DNA of 64,000 nt from contig NZ_CP098480.1 of NCBI RefSeq assembly GCF_023702715.1, forward strand, positions 62,001 through 126,000, written 5' to 3'. The DNA comes from Acinetobacter sp. C32I (GTDB taxonomy: Bacteria; Pseudomonadota; Gammaproteobacteria; Pseudomonadales; Moraxellaceae). Below, in pieces: positions 27,652 to 36,989 of this stretch (positions are counted from its first letter, which is position 1; every line of letters starts with the position of its first letter). Under the pieces are notes generated by a model. The model was not told where the DNA came from, did no database searches, and saw only the letters and a list, made by a program, of their open reading frames with translations. The position numbers and the translations under genes were made by a program.

Positions 27652-29178
27652 ATGACGCAACAAAACGCTCAATCGACTTCTGAACAAACACTTTCCGAAA
27701 ACGATTTAATCGCACAGCGTCATGCCAAATTAAAGCAAATCCAAGAGACTGCAAAACAAACGGGTAAGAGCCCGTGGCCAAACACGTTTAAACGTGAGCA
27801 TTACACTGGTGATCTGCAAGAACAATTTAAAGATCAAGACAAGGCGCAAATTGAAGGCGCTGAAAAAGTTTATGTAAAAGTTGCGGGTCGTGTCATGCTC
27901 AACCGTGGATCATTTATTGTGATCCAAGACATGACAGGTCGTATCCAATTGTATGTGGACCGTAAAGGTTTGCCAGCTGACATTTTAGAAACCATTAAAA
28001 GTTTAGATCTTGGCGATATTATTGCAGCTGAAGGTTATATTGGTCGTTCTGGTAAAGGTGACTTATATGTTCACCTTGAAGGTTTTGAATTACTGACTAA
28101 ATCACTGCGTCCACTTCCAGACAAATTCCATGGTTTAACGGATACTGAAGCAAAATATCGTAAACGTTATTTAGATTTGATCGTAAACGAAGAAACGCGT
28201 AAAACCTTTGAAATTCGTGCCAAAGTGGTTGCGGGTATTCGTACATTCTTGACCAATGAACGTTTCATGGAAGTTGAAACGCCGATGATGCATGTGATTC
28301 CTGGTGGCGCATCTGCAAAACCATTTGTAACGCATCACAATGCTTTGGACATGGAACTGTATTTACGTGTTGCACCAGAACTCTATTTAAAACGCCTTGT
28401 GGTGGGTGGTTTTGAACGTGTCTTTGAAATCAACCGTAACTTCCGTAATGAAGGGGTTTCAACACGTCATAATCCAGAATTTACCATGATTGAGTTCTAT
28501 CAAGCCTATGCTGATTATAAGGACTTGATGGTACTGACTGAAAACATGCTTGAAAAATTGGCTTTAGATATCTTGGGTACAACTGATGTACCTTATGGTG
28601 AAGAAGTATATAGCTTCAAAGGCCCATTCAAGAAAATCTCAATGTTTGATGCAATTCTTGAACACAACCCGACTTTCACGCCTGAAAATGTCAATGACCG
28701 TGAGTTCTTGGCGAGGTTCACGCAAGATGTATTGAAAGAGAAAGTAAAACCAGGTTTTGGTTTAGGTAAGTTGCAAACGATTGTGTTTGAAGAAACCGTA
28801 GAAACCCAATTACGTCAGCCGACATTCATTACTGAATATCCAGCGGAAACTTCTCCATTGGCACGCCGTAATGATGATAATCCACACATTACCGATCGTT
28901 TTGAGTTCTTTATCGGTGGTCGTGAGTTGGCAAATGGCTTCTCCGAGTTAAACGATCCAATTGATCAGGCTGAGCGTTTCCAAGCACAGGTTGCCGAGAA
29001 GGATGCCGGTGATGATGAAGCAATGCATTATGATGCAGACTTTATTGAAGCCTTGGAATATGGTTTACCACCGACGGCGGGTCAGGGTATCGGTATTGAC
29101 CGTTTGGTGATGTTATTTGCGAATGCAGCAAGTATCCGTGATGTATTATTATTCCCGCATATGCGCCGTAAAGATTAA
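27652..29178 (+). CDS. lysS: Lysyl-tRNA synthetase (class II)
   Basis: 508 residues. The OB-fold anticodon-binding domain spans ~60-160 ([23 protein letters not shown]). Class II motif 1 is [17 protein letters not shown], motif 2 is [30 protein letters not shown], and motif 3 is [19 protein letters not shown]. It charges tRNA-Lys in the cytoplasm. GAGGCAGAG precedes the ATG. Confidence 0.99.
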   Translation: MTQQNAQSTSEQTLSENDLIAQRHAKLKQIQETAKQTGKSPWPNTFKREHYTGDLQEQFKDQDKAQIEGAEKVYVKVAGRVMLNRGSFIVIQDMTGRIQLYVDRKGLPADILETIKSLDLGDIIAAEGYIGRSGKGDLYVHLEGFELLTKSLRPLPDKFHGLTDTEAKYRKRYLDLIVNEETRKTFEIRAKVVAGIRTFLTNERFMEVETPMMHVIPGGASAKPFVTHHNALDMELYLRVAPELYLKRLVVGGFERVFEINRNFRNEGVSTRHNPEFTMIEFYQAYADYKDLMVLTENMLEKLALDILGTTDVPYGEEVYSFKGPFKKISMFDAILEHNPTFTPENVNDREFLARFTQDVLKEKVKPGFGLGKLQTIVFEETVETQLRQPTFITEYPAETSPLARRNDDNPHITDRFEFFIGGRELANGFSELNDPIDQAERFQAQVAEKDAGDDEAMHYDADFIEALEYGLPPTAGQGIGIDRLVMLFANAASIRDVLLFPHMRRKD

Positions 29179-29192
29179 TTTACCGTTTATTC

Positions 29193-29221
29193 AAAAGCCA
29201 CTTCAATGAAGTGGCTTTTTT
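29193..29221 (+). terminator. Rho-independent terminator after lysS
   Basis: AAAAGCCACTTC / GAAGTGGCTTTTTT hairpin. Confidence 0.9.
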
Positions 29222-29320
29222 ATTTTCATCATTAAAAAATAATTATTGCATTTGATGATTGAAAAGAGATCGTAAAAAAACGATCATGTGCACATAAATA
29301 AATTTGAGAACAGTTGAGAC

Positions 29321-30778
29321 ATGTTTCTAAAAAAATCGCTTTATGTCGCATTATTTGCTTCGCTTTCATCTGCAACATTTGCACAAGGTCTTATTTTAAA
29401 TGATGCAAACCTGCGAACAGATCTTAACTGGCTGAATCAACAAGGTGTTATTCAAATTAGTACATCGACTTGGCCAATCAGTGGGGATGAAATTCAACGT
29501 GCCCTATCTCAAGCTAAGGTGAGTAATAATGCTCAGCAAAAGGTAGTGAATTCAGTTGTTAATGCGTTAAAAGCAGATAATGAAACGGTTAAAATTGGTT
29601 TACATGCAGGTTCTGATCTTAAAACGGTTCCTCAAACATTTGGTGATAATCAAAAATCACAATATCAAATTGCTGCAGAATTTAATGCAGGTGGTGAGAA
29701 TTGGGATGCCAAACTGCGTGTCAATGGAGAGAAGGATCCATTGATTAACAATGGGCACGATGTCAATGTTGAAGGTTCTTATTTAGCAGGAAAACTCTGG
29801 AATCAATGGGTAATTGCGGGTCAGATTCCGACATACTGGGGACCAGGCCATGATGGCAGTTTGATTCGTGGTGATGCGAGTCGTCCTGTTTATGGTGTCA
29901 CTGTTCAGCGCGCTGTGCAAAATGCATTTGAAACTAAGTGGTTGTCTTGGATTGGTCCATGGCAGTATCAAGCTTTTGCTGGGCAATTAGATGATTATAA
30001 AGCTGTACCAGACACAAAATTGATTGGACTGCGTTTTACTGCTCAGCCTTTACCTTATTTGGAGCTTGGCGCTTCTCGCGCAATTCAAATTGGGGGTAAA
30101 GGCCAGCCGAATAGCTTTAAGGCTTATTGGAATGCAATGATTGGTAAAGACAATGGTTGTGATGATAGTGGCTGTGTAGGAGATGACAATGCATCCAACC
30201 AGATTGCTGGTTTTGATGGACGTTTATTGCTGCAGCCTTTACTGAACGTACCAGTAAGTTTATATACTCAATTTGTTGGTGAAGATGAAGCGGGTGGATT
30301 ACCAGCGAAGTACCTTTATCTTGCTGGTGCAGATTTTTCATCAAGCTATAAAAATATGCCTTATCAACTCTATGCTGAATGGGCGGATACCCGTACTAAT
30401 GGTGAAGTAAAAGGCGTTTCTTATAGTCATCATCAATATACTGATGGTTATTATCAACATGGTTTCTCTTTAGGTCATGCGATTGGCGGGGATAGTCAGA
30501 TGTATTCGGTTGGTGGTGATATCCGTTTTGACGTGATGAATCGTTTAAGCGGCCGTGCAATTTATGCCAAAGTAAACCAATCCAACTTAGCAATCAATGC
30601 AGCCTTTCCAAAAGAAGATACAGTAAAAGGCCTAGACTTGACTTGGACGCATTATCTGAAACCGACCATTCCTTTAAAAGTGAATGGTTGGGTCAGTGAT
30701 TCTGATCTGGATGGGCGTGATGGTGGTATTTCTGTTGGTGTAGAAATTCCATTAGAACGTAAAATGTTTGGTTTCTAA
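29321..30778 (+). CDS. Wzi-family capsule-assembly outer-membrane protein
   Basis: 485 residues with signal peptide (MFLKKSLYVALFASLSSATFA). The mature start LILNDANLRTDLNWLNQQGVIQ and the GQIPTYWGPGHDGSLIRGDASRP motif (~residue 168) are typical of Wzi proteins. Further alternating strands and a C-terminal aromatic (MFGF) fit an 18-stranded barrel. E. coli Wzi holds K-antigen capsule on the surface. No capsule genes are nearby, as is usual in Acinetobacter. A CDDSGC pair sits in a probable loop near residue 280. Confidence 0.9.
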   Translation: MFLKKSLYVALFASLSSATFAQGLILNDANLRTDLNWLNQQGVIQISTSTWPISGDEIQRALSQAKVSNNAQQKVVNSVVNALKADNETVKIGLHAGSDLKTVPQTFGDNQKSQYQIAAEFNAGGENWDAKLRVNGEKDPLINNGHDVNVEGSYLAGKLWNQWVIAGQIPTYWGPGHDGSLIRGDASRPVYGVTVQRAVQNAFETKWLSWIGPWQYQAFAGQLDDYKAVPDTKLIGLRFTAQPLPYLELGASRAIQIGGKGQPNSFKAYWNAMIGKDNGCDDSGCVGDDNASNQIAGFDGRLLLQPLLNVPVSLYTQFVGEDEAGGLPAKYLYLAGADFSSSYKNMPYQLYAEWADTRTNGEVKGVSYSHHQYTDGYYQHGFSLGHAIGGDSQMYSVGGDIRFDVMNRLSGRAIYAKVNQSNLAINAAFPKEDTVKGLDLTWTHYLKPTIPLKVNGWVSDSDLDGRDGGISVGVEIPLERKMFGF

Positions 30779-30796
30779 TAGAAGCTAAATGATTGG

Positions 30797-30824
30797 AAAA
30801 GAAGCCTTTGGGCTTCTTTTTTTT
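30797..30824 (+). terminator. Rho-independent terminator
   Basis: AAAAGAAGCC tttg GGCTTCTTTT followed by more T, directly behind the Wzi-like gene. Confidence 0.85.
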
Positions 30825-31014
30825 GTATTTGATTTATGTGAAATTGGTTGTATTGATATTCCAGAATCTTATTTTCATATCATAATTTTGCATATTGATA
30901 TGAAAAAACAAGCTAAAGAACTCAATCTAAATTATTATAATGAATAACCTTTACTCAGTAGCATATTTTCTACTGCAAGTAAGAATATCGATATCATGAA
31001 AAATTGGAGTTGTT

Positions 31015-31113
31015 ATGGCACTCGTTCCTCCACACAGTCTTCAAAGTGGTGGTGTAATTCCACTTATAGATTTTATGGATAGCATGGATAAGGAGGAAAT
31101 TGTACATGACTGA
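31015..31113 (+). CDS. Small upstream ORF overlapping cysD
   Basis: 32 codons with ATTGGAGTTGTT ahead of the ATG, a good binding site. The peptide starts [20 protein letters not shown] and ends acidic ([11 protein letters not shown]). The stop overlaps cysD by eight bases, so ribosomes ending here would be delivered to the cysD start. It contains no cysteine and so is not a classical cysteine attenuator. The LVPPH start resembles the N-terminus of the unrelated ATP sulfurylase Sat family, which may be chance. No homologue search was possible. Confidence 0.5.
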   Translation: MALVPPHSLQSGGVIPLIDFMDSMDKEEIVHD

Positions 31114-32014
31114 AAATAGATTGACTCACCTCAAGCAACTTGAGGCAGAAAGTATTCATATTATTCGTGAAGTTGCGGCTGAATTTGAAAACCCTGTAAT
31201 GCTTTACTCGATCGGTAAAGATTCAGCGGTGATGCTGCATTTGGCACTCAAAGCATTCTATCCAGCAAAACTCCCATTCCCGCTACTGCATGTAGATACC
31301 GGTTGGAAGTTTAAAGACATGATTGCTTTCCGTGACAACATGGCAAAAACGCATGGCTTTGATTTGATCGTGCATCAAAATGTAGAAGGTCGTGAGGCTG
31401 GGATTAACCCGTTTGATCACGGCAGTTCAAAATATACTGACATCATGAAAACCCAAGGTTTAAAACAAGCTTTGGATAAATATCAGTTCGATGCTGCTTT
31501 TGGTGGTGCGCGTCGTGACGAAGAAAAGTCGCGCGCCAAAGAGCGTGTCTATTCTTTCCGTGATAATAAACATCGTTGGGACCCTAAGAACCAGCGTCCA
31601 GAGCTTTGGAATCTTTATAACGGTAAAGTGAATAAAGGCGAAAGTATTCGCGTATTCCCATTGTCGAACTGGACTGAGTTAGACATTTGGCAATATATCT
31701 ATTTGGAAAATATCCAAATCGTTCCTCTTTATTTCTCTGCAGTTCGCCCAGTGGTAGAACGTAGTGGTACGTTGATCATGGTGGATGATGAGCGTATGCG
31801 TTTAAAAGAGGGTGAAGTTCCACAAATGAAATCGGTACGTTTCCGTACGCTTGGCTGTTATCCATTAACAGGTGCAGTTGAGTCTGAAGCAGATACCTTG
31901 CCTGAAATTATCCAAGAAATGCTTTTAGCCACTAGCTCAGAGCGTCAAGGTCGTATGATTGACCATGATGAGGCAGGCTCGATGGAAAAGAAAAAGCAGG
32001 AAGGTTATTTCTAG
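31106..32014 (+). CDS. cysD: Sulfate adenylyltransferase subunit 2
   Basis: 302 residues from the ATG at 31106, nine bases after AGGAGG. A TTG two codons upstream is also open. PP-loop ATPase marks are [20 protein letters not shown] (~residue 31) and [22 protein letters not shown] (~132). It makes APS from sulfate and ATP, with CysN hydrolysing GTP. cysN follows after 77 bases. The start lies inside the end of a small upstream ORF. Confidence 0.97.
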   Translation: MTENRLTHLKQLEAESIHIIREVAAEFENPVMLYSIGKDSAVMLHLALKAFYPAKLPFPLLHVDTGWKFKDMIAFRDNMAKTHGFDLIVHQNVEGREAGINPFDHGSSKYTDIMKTQGLKQALDKYQFDAAFGGARRDEEKSRAKERVYSFRDNKHRWDPKNQRPELWNLYNGKVNKGESIRVFPLSNWTELDIWQYIYLENIQIVPLYFSAVRPVVERSGTLIMVDDERMRLKEGEVPQMKSVRFRTLGCYPLTGAVESEADTLPEIIQEMLLATSSERQGRMIDHDEAGSMEKKKQEGYF

Positions 32015-32019
32015 TCAAT

Positions 32020-32057
32020 CTCCCCCAACTCCTCTTTAAAAAAGAGGGGTGTTTAGG
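32020..32057. repeat. Intercistronic hairpin between cysD and cysN
   Basis: CCTCTTT and AAAGAGG form a tight stem with a few extra pairs on the outside (ACT / GGT). There is no T-run after it, so it may stabilise or process mRNA more than terminate it. C-rich CTCCCCCAACTCC flanks of this kind also occur in dispersed hairpin repeats, which I cannot test here. Confidence 0.5.
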
Positions 32058-32091
32058 AAATTCGATTTCAAATTTTGTGGAGTTTTGAGCA

Positions 32092-33705
32092 ATGTCTCAT
32101 CAATCAGATCTTATTAGCCAAGACATCTTGGGATATTTAAAACAGCATGAACAAAAAGATTTATTACGCTTTTTGACGTGCGGTAACGTCGATGATGGTA
32201 AAAGTACCTTAATTGGTCGCTTACTTTACGATTCAAAATTGATTTATGAAGATCAATTACAAGCGGTGACCCGTGACAGTAAGAAAGTGGGTACCACAGG
32301 TGATGCGCCTGACCTTGCTTTATTGGTTGATGGCTTACAGGCTGAACGTGAGCAGGGTATTACCATTGATGTGGCTTATCGCTATTTCTCCACTGAAAAG
32401 CGTAAGTTCATCATTGCAGATACCCCGGGACATGAACAATATACGCGTAACATGGCAACAGGTGCATCAACAGCTGATCTTGCGATTATCTTGATTGATG
32501 CACGTTATGGTGTGCAAACACAGACTCGTCGTCATTCGTTTATTGCTAGTTTATTGGGCATTAAAAATATCGTTGTTGCGATTAACAAAATGGATTTGGT
32601 GGAATTCTCAGAAGCACGTTTCAATGAAATCCAAGTTGAATATGATGCTTTTGTCAGCCAACTCGGTGATCGCCGTCCTGAAAATATTGTGTTCGTACCA
32701 ATTTCAGCACTGAATGGCGATAACGTTGTTAATGCATCAGCAAGTACACCGTGGTACAAGGGTCAAACCTTGATGAGCATTCTTGAATCAGTGGAAATTA
32801 AACGTGAATCAAATAAACATGAATTCCGTTTCCCTGTTCAATATGTGAATCGTCCAAATCTCGATTTCCGTGGTTTCGCAGGTACGATTGCCTTGGGTGA
32901 AATTAACGTCGGTGATGAAATTGTTGCTTTGCCATCTGGTAAGAAATCAACAGTTAAAGAAATCGTCACTTTTGATGGTAACCTTGAGCAAGCTGTTGCT
33001 GGTCAGGCCGTGACTTTAACTTTAAACGATGAAATTGATATTTCTCGTGGTAACGTTTTGGTTCGTGCAGGCGAGCAACCTTTGATTTCACGTAGTGTGC
33101 GTGCATCAGTGGTTTGGATGAATGAGCATCCATTGGTGAAAGGCAAACTGTACAATGTTAAAATTGGTACACAGACTGTACCAGCCAAAGTCACTGCAAT
33201 TAACTTCCGTGTCAATGTCAATACATTGGAGCATACGCAAGTTGAAGAGCTTGAACTGAATGCAATTGCGGATGTTGTGGTTGAGTTTGATGCGCCAGTG
33301 GTGTTTGATCAATACCAAGACAGCCGTTACACAGGTTCATTTATCTTTATTGACCGTCTAAGTAACGTAACTGTTGGTGCGGGTATGGTTGAAGCTGCGG
33401 TTGAATGGACAGCGCATAGCAATCCTGTGACTGCGGAAGATCGTGCAGCTCGTTTAGGTCAGAAGCCTGCGGTGATTGGTGTGTCTGCATCGTTGATTGA
33501 GAAAGCTCAAGCTTTAGAAAGCTTGTTGATTCAACAGGGTGTAGTTGCGATTGCGAAAGCAAATTTAACAGTTGAGCAAATTGCATTGTTGCGTGAAACA
33601 GGTGTTGTAATTATCACGACGACTGTGGATAGTACAGATACAGACATTACTGCTGAAACAGTTGAAGAAGCTGCTGAAAAAGTGGTGGAATTGGTTCGTC
33701 TTTAA
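32092..33705 (+). CDS. cysN: Sulfate adenylyltransferase subunit 1 with degenerate APS-kinase-like tail
   Basis: 537 residues. The GTPase domain has P-loop [18 protein letters not shown] (~residue 32), [12 protein letters not shown] and NKMD. EF-Tu-like beta barrels follow to ~450. E. coli CysN ends soon after [15 protein letters not shown], but here ~90 more residues start [15 protein letters not shown], the usual junction of CysNC fusions, and continue without the kinase P-loop (GLSGxGKS). The tail therefore looks like a shrunken, inactive APS kinase. The GTPase drives APS formation with CysD. GTGGAGTTTT precedes the ATG. Confidence 0.95.
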   Translation: MSHQSDLISQDILGYLKQHEQKDLLRFLTCGNVDDGKSTLIGRLLYDSKLIYEDQLQAVTRDSKKVGTTGDAPDLALLVDGLQAEREQGITIDVAYRYFSTEKRKFIIADTPGHEQYTRNMATGASTADLAIILIDARYGVQTQTRRHSFIASLLGIKNIVVAINKMDLVEFSEARFNEIQVEYDAFVSQLGDRRPENIVFVPISALNGDNVVNASASTPWYKGQTLMSILESVEIKRESNKHEFRFPVQYVNRPNLDFRGFAGTIALGEINVGDEIVALPSGKKSTVKEIVTFDGNLEQAVAGQAVTLTLNDEIDISRGNVLVRAGEQPLISRSVRASVVWMNEHPLVKGKLYNVKIGTQTVPAKVTAINFRVNVNTLEHTQVEELELNAIADVVVEFDAPVVFDQYQDSRYTGSFIFIDRLSNVTVGAGMVEAAVEWTAHSNPVTAEDRAARLGQKPAVIGVSASLIEKAQALESLLIQQGVVAIAKANLTVEQIALLRETGVVIITTTVDSTDTDITAETVEEAAEKVVELVRL

Positions 33706-33723
33706 TCGGCTGGATTGATTTTC

Positions 33724-33749
33724 AAAAACCCGCGTAAGCGGGTTTTTTT
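33724..33749 (+). terminator. Rho-independent terminator after cysN
   Basis: AAAAACCCGC gtaa GCGGGTTTTTTT. Confidence 0.9.
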
Positions 33750-33796
33750 ATTGTATTGTGGATACTCTATATTTTATATAACGACATTTCTAATAA

Positions 33797-34153
33797 ATGA
33801 AACTTGAAACCCTTAATAAAAATGCCGAATTTTATTTGGCTTCACTAGCTTTGGGTGTTTTAGAAGCAATGAAACAAGGTATTCTTTCTCCTGAAGTTGG
33901 AATATGTTCTTTAGCAAGGCCGAGCTTTTCTAATGAATTCTTAAAATCCACAATAATTTCCGATGATCTGAAATATGTAATAGCTTGTTTTGATGAGATT
34001 GATGTTTTATCTTGCTTTGATAGTGGAGAGCTAAAGCAACAGCAAATGATTGATGAATTGAAAGAGAGATGTCTAAGTTGTTTGCAGGAAATTGATTATA
34101 AAAATATTGATATGAAAATGACATCTTCAATAAATGATGAAGATGATTTATAG
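33797..34153 (+). CDS. Small hypothetical protein, DUF3969-like
   Basis: 118 residues. The N-terminal FYLASLALGVLEAMKQGILSPEVGICSLARPSF resembles DUF3969-type small proteins, where a helix GVxEAxKxGIxS precedes LFxP. This is recalled from the pattern and was not searched. The C-terminus is acidic (SINDEDDL). There is no signal peptide or membrane helix. It is AT-rich, with many AAA/ATA/TTA codons compared with cysN next door, which hints at recent acquisition. The upstream terminator separates it from cysN. Confidence 0.65.
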   Translation: MKLETLNKNAEFYLASLALGVLEAMKQGILSPEVGICSLARPSFSNEFLKSTIISDDLKYVIACFDEIDVLSCFDSGELKQQQMIDELKERCLSCLQEIDYKNIDMKMTSSINDEDDL

Positions 34154-34162
34154 ATTATGTCT

Positions 34163-34195
34163 GATTGTTCCACTGATCAAGGAGGTGGAACAATC
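34163..34195. repeat. 11-bp inverted repeat after the DUF3969-like gene
   Basis: GATTGTTCCAC (34163-34173) and GTGGAACAATC (34185-34195), perfect, with an 11-base loop. There is no T-run on either strand, so a simple terminator is unlikely. It lies a few bases from the DUF2239 relic. Confidence 0.7.
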
Positions 34196-34201
34196 AAAAA
34201 A

Positions 34202-34286
34202 TTAAAAAATATTTTGGGTTTTTGAATTAAATATTCTTTTATATCTTTAGGGTAATCTTGAATCATCGTCAAAACATTTCTCGATC
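34202..34286 (-). pseudogene. Relic of the 3' end of a DUF2239 gene
   Basis: On the minus strand this translates, with one base missing, to DREMF / TMIQDYPKDIKEYLIQKPKIF, closely matching the C-terminus DREIFLKMIQDYPKDIKSYLV of the intact DUF2239 gene at 35344-35892. The 28-base core TATATCTTTAGG(G/A)TAATC... differs at one base. The rest of the gene is absent, and the match starts directly after the stop codon of the EamA gene. It lies in the same direction as the intact gene, so the two bracket the EamA gene. Confidence 0.65.
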
Positions 34287-34290
34287 AATT

Positions 34291-35190
34291 CTATAAGGTA
34301 TCTTTCGTATGGTCCAAGGTCTGAGAACGATTTGTTTTGGTGGCTTTCCTATACACTAAATAAACGCCACTCAAGATCGCTGCAATTCCAATATAGTCGA
34401 AACTAGAAAGTTGGGTATTAAAAATCATAAAGTCGAGTATTAAAGTCACAAGGGGTACAAGATAGAATAAGCTGGTTGTATTCACCAGATTTCCTGATTG
34501 TAATAATTTATAGAAAATAAGTTGGGCAATCACAGAAACAATGATGCCTTGATATAAAACTGGAATCCAAAAACCTAAATTCATCTCAAAATTAAATGAT
34601 TGAAAAGGGGTGATTAGGATTATGAAAATCAAAGAAATTGTATATTGTAGTGGTAAAACGTGCCATGGTTTTTCAGAAATTTTTCTTTGTAGAATCACAC
34701 CTGCCGTAATACATGTCAGGCACATAATTGAAGCAAGCGTTGCCCATAAAGATAATTTATTGACAAACATATTGTTATAAACCAAACAAATAATTCCAAA
34801 AAAACTAAGCAGTAGTCCAGTAAGCTTCACTTTGGAAAAACTCTTTTCAGTAATAAAAAAAGTCAAAATGGGCTGTAATGCAAGAATGGTGGAAAGGAGC
34901 CCTGGGGAAATTCCAAATTCAAGGGATAAAAAATAAAATAAGGTATAACCCGTAATTAAAAAGCAACCTGTCAATATGACATATTTAAAAGAGGTGTTTT
35001 GTGGGTAAAAAGGCTGTTTTGAAATCACACAGAAGGATAAAATTAATGCGGTAGCAATCAAAAAACGAAAAAACAGAAAAGGAATTGCAGCACCATGATG
35101 AAGTCCCCATTTGGTAAAAATAGCAGCACTTCCCCAGAGCAAAACGAATAGGCTGATATAAAGGAAATTCTCATTCTTAAGTTTGACCAT
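34291..35190 (-). CDS. EamA/DMT-family transporter
   Basis: 299 residues, ten predicted membrane helices in two EamA halves. Marks are LLWGSAAIFTKWGLHHGAAIPFLFFRFLIA (first half) and SFFGIICLVYNN near the domain boundary. The substrate cannot be told, as family members export amino acids, nucleosides or drugs. The C-terminus is basic (YRKATKTNRSQ). The gene is AT-rich and lies between a relic of DUF2239 and the intact DUF2239 gene, which suggests it arrived by insertion or segmental duplication. Confidence 0.9.
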   Translation of the reverse strand: MVKLKNENFLYISLFVLLWGSAAIFTKWGLHHGAAIPFLFFRFLIATALILSFCVISKQPFYPQNTSFKYVILTGCFLITGYTLFYFLSLEFGISPGLLSTILALQPILTFFITEKSFSKVKLTGLLLSFFGIICLVYNNMFVNKLSLWATLASIMCLTCITAGVILQRKISEKPWHVLPLQYTISLIFIILITPFQSFNFEMNLGFWIPVLYQGIIVSVIAQLIFYKLLQSGNLVNTTSLFYLVPLVTLILDFMIFNTQLSSFDYIGIAAILSGVYLVYRKATKTNRSQTLDHTKDTL

Positions 35191-35343
35191 TTTACTTATC
35201 CTTTTATATCTATATTTTTAGGTCTTTAAATATCAGTTTTATATGATGATTAAATTATGATTTTCACTCAATGGTGATAAAAATGCTCTATCGCCTAAGA
35301 CAGATAGAGCAAGTTATTTTAACAAATGATAAAAAGAATGCAT

Positions 35344-35892
35344 TTAGAAAATATGACGTGTTTTGAAAACTAAATAGCTTTTTATATCTTTAGGATAATC
35401 TTGAATCATCTTTAAGAAGATCTCGCGATCCCCCTGATATAAAGCACGTGTTGCTTCTTCGTAATTTGGCATATTACCCAACATGGTTGACATAAAACGA
35501 TCAGTGGCTTGCTTGGCGAGCATAATATTACTTTCAGAATTTGGATCATTCAGCTCTTTATCAATTAATTTACGAATCACAGCCGATGCACTGGCACTTT
35601 GTTGATCTAACCAGTCCCAATGTTTCTTCTGTAAGGTAATTTCACGAGAAATGACACCGAGTTTCGGTCGCCCAACTTTTTTAATTGCCTCTGGCTCAGC
35701 GTAGCGTTGCTGTAGCTCTTGCTCAGAACCAGAGAGATCAAGATCTATTTGTTGGCCAGTTTGATCATTAAAAAATAAGATATTTTCCACTGTCGCGGGA
35801 ATGAGCTTAATTTTCAGTGCAAGATCAGTGGGGGTACCACTTGCAATCAAGTTACTGCCAGTGAATGCCGTATAGGTTGTTTGAAGATTCAT
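35344..35892 (-). CDS. DUF2239 family protein
   Basis: 182 residues. The N-terminus TTYTAFTGSNLIASGTPTDLALKIK fits DUF2239. Around residue 75 is KKVGRPKLGVISREITLQKKHWDWLDQQSASASAVIRKLIDKEL, a ribbon-helix-helix-like segment (GRPK then a helix-rich stretch with VIRKLID), suggesting DNA binding. The function is unknown. An imperfect copy of its last ~25 codons lies beyond the neighbouring EamA gene. Confidence 0.85.
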   Translation of the reverse strand: MNLQTTYTAFTGSNLIASGTPTDLALKIKLIPATVENILFFNDQTGQQIDLDLSGSEQELQQRYAEPEAIKKVGRPKLGVISREITLQKKHWDWLDQQSASASAVIRKLIDKELNDPNSESNIMLAKQATDRFMSTMLGNMPNYEEATRALYQGDREIFLKMIQDYPKDIKSYLVFKTRHIF

Positions 35893-36106
35893 TATAATCG
35901 CATATTTTTATCGGGGTAAAATAATATTATCAGGGTAAAATAATTATGGCAAATAAATAAACAAAAAAAGTATGTTACTCATCAAATCGCTTGTTGGATT
36001 GGCGTGATAAAAATAACGAAGATCACCACGCATTTTTAATTTTTATTCTGTTTTAAATAGGCTTTTATGAGACAATACTTTTTTATTTTTGTGTATTAGG
36101 ACTCCC

Positions 36107-36622
36107 ATGATTGAGCAATCTCCTGAATCTTTAAGCGATATCGAAATTTTAGACATTTTACAGTCTATGAAAAAAGATAAGCTGGATACGGAAGCAAATG
36201 AGATGATCCGTAATGGGGGTAAAGCTGGGCGTCAAGAAGCACATAAACAGGCTTTGGTCGCTCTCAGTACAAGCTTTGAAGAGAAGTTTGTAGAAGCGGT
36301 GACATTAGCATTGGGCTTAAATGCAGGTCAGGCCAAAAAAATCCGTTATAAAAAAGACCGTATCCGTATTCTCAAAGTGCGTGGCATTGATTATTTAGCC
36401 ATTGATGGTGCTGAAACGGCTCAGGTCTTGGCTCAGGTAGCCCAAGCCATTGGCCGTGAAGATGCAACTGTAACGCACGATTTGCATAATATTTTCCCAT
36501 TCTGGAAAGAAGGCTGGCCGATGGTTCAGTTTGATAATGCTTATAAAATCCTAGCAGAAGATATCGGTATTCATTATCAAGCGGTGTTGGATGAGCTGAT
36601 TTCATTGTATGGTGGAAATTAA
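36107..36622 (+). CDS. Hypothetical protein
   Basis: 171 residues from the ATG at 36107 with TTAGGACTCCC upstream. The longer frame adds six residues. It is mixed charged and helical at the N-terminus (SLSDIEILDILQSMKKDKLDTEANEMIRNGGKAGRQEA), then KKIRYKKDRIRILKVRGIDYLAIDGAETAQVLAQVAQAIGREDATVTHDLHN. It has no membrane segment or cysteine. The family is not recognised. The L7/L12-like gene follows 63 bases downstream on the same strand. Confidence 0.75.
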   Translation: MIEQSPESLSDIEILDILQSMKKDKLDTEANEMIRNGGKAGRQEAHKQALVALSTSFEEKFVEAVTLALGLNAGQAKKIRYKKDRIRILKVRGIDYLAIDGAETAQVLAQVAQAIGREDATVTHDLHNIFPFWKEGWPMVQFDNAYKILAEDIGIHYQAVLDELISLYGGN

Positions 36623-36685
36623 GGAGTTCTAAATATCCTGCTCTGATGCGGTTCTCAATAGAAAATAACAAGGATTGTTAATTTT

Positions 36686-36949
36686 ATGACTTTAGCACCA
36701 AAGATTCCGCCAGAAGCACTCAATGTGCTCAGAGCAGGGCAATTAATTGATGCAATTAAGATCACACGGGAAAAAACAGGTTTAGGCCTCAAGGAATCTA
36801 AAGATTTAATTGATCAGTATCTGCAAGATCATCCGCAGGAACAGGCACAGATCCAAGAACAATTGGCACAGCGTAGTCGCGGTGGCATTAAAATCTTTAG
36901 TTTGATGCTCTTGATCTTTGCTGCTGTGATCTGGTTCATGATGAAATAA
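36686..36949 (+). CDS. Membrane-anchored L7/L12 C-terminal-like protein
   Basis: 87 residues with AAGGATTG upstream. Residues ~10-45 (ALNVLRAGQLIDAIKITREKTGLGLKESKDLIDQYL) match the ribosomal L7/L12 C-terminal fold, where helices around TGLGLKEAK contact translation factors. Residues ~67-86 form one membrane helix (IKIFSLMLLIFAAVIWFMM). This puts the L7/L12-like domain on the cytoplasmic face of the inner membrane. The role is unknown. It is probably co-transcribed with the gene before it. Confidence 0.85.
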   Translation: MTLAPKIPPEALNVLRAGQLIDAIKITREKTGLGLKESKDLIDQYLQDHPQEQAQIQEQLAQRSRGGIKIFSLMLLIFAAVIWFMMK

Positions 36950-36974
36950 AAAAAGCCCATTATGGGGCTTTTTT
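36948..36974. terminator. Bidirectional terminator overlapping the L7/L12-like stop codon
   Basis: AAAAAAAGCCC attatg GGGCTTTTTT hairpin between convergent genes. Its first bases are the stop codon. Confidence 0.85.
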
Positions 36975-36989
36975 CATGAACTGTTCTGC

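Noticed and set aside
31015..31113. Classical cysteine-attenuation leader for cysDN
   Set aside because: The small peptide contains no cysteine and no terminator hairpin lies between it and cysD.
34163..34195. Terminator of the DUF3969-like gene
   Set aside because: The inverted repeat is perfect, but no T-run follows on either strand, so it is listed only as a repeat.
36372..36671. 99-codon minus-strand frame over the hypothetical gene at 36107
   Set aside because: Lies opposite a gene with a good start and sensible composition; looks like a shadow.
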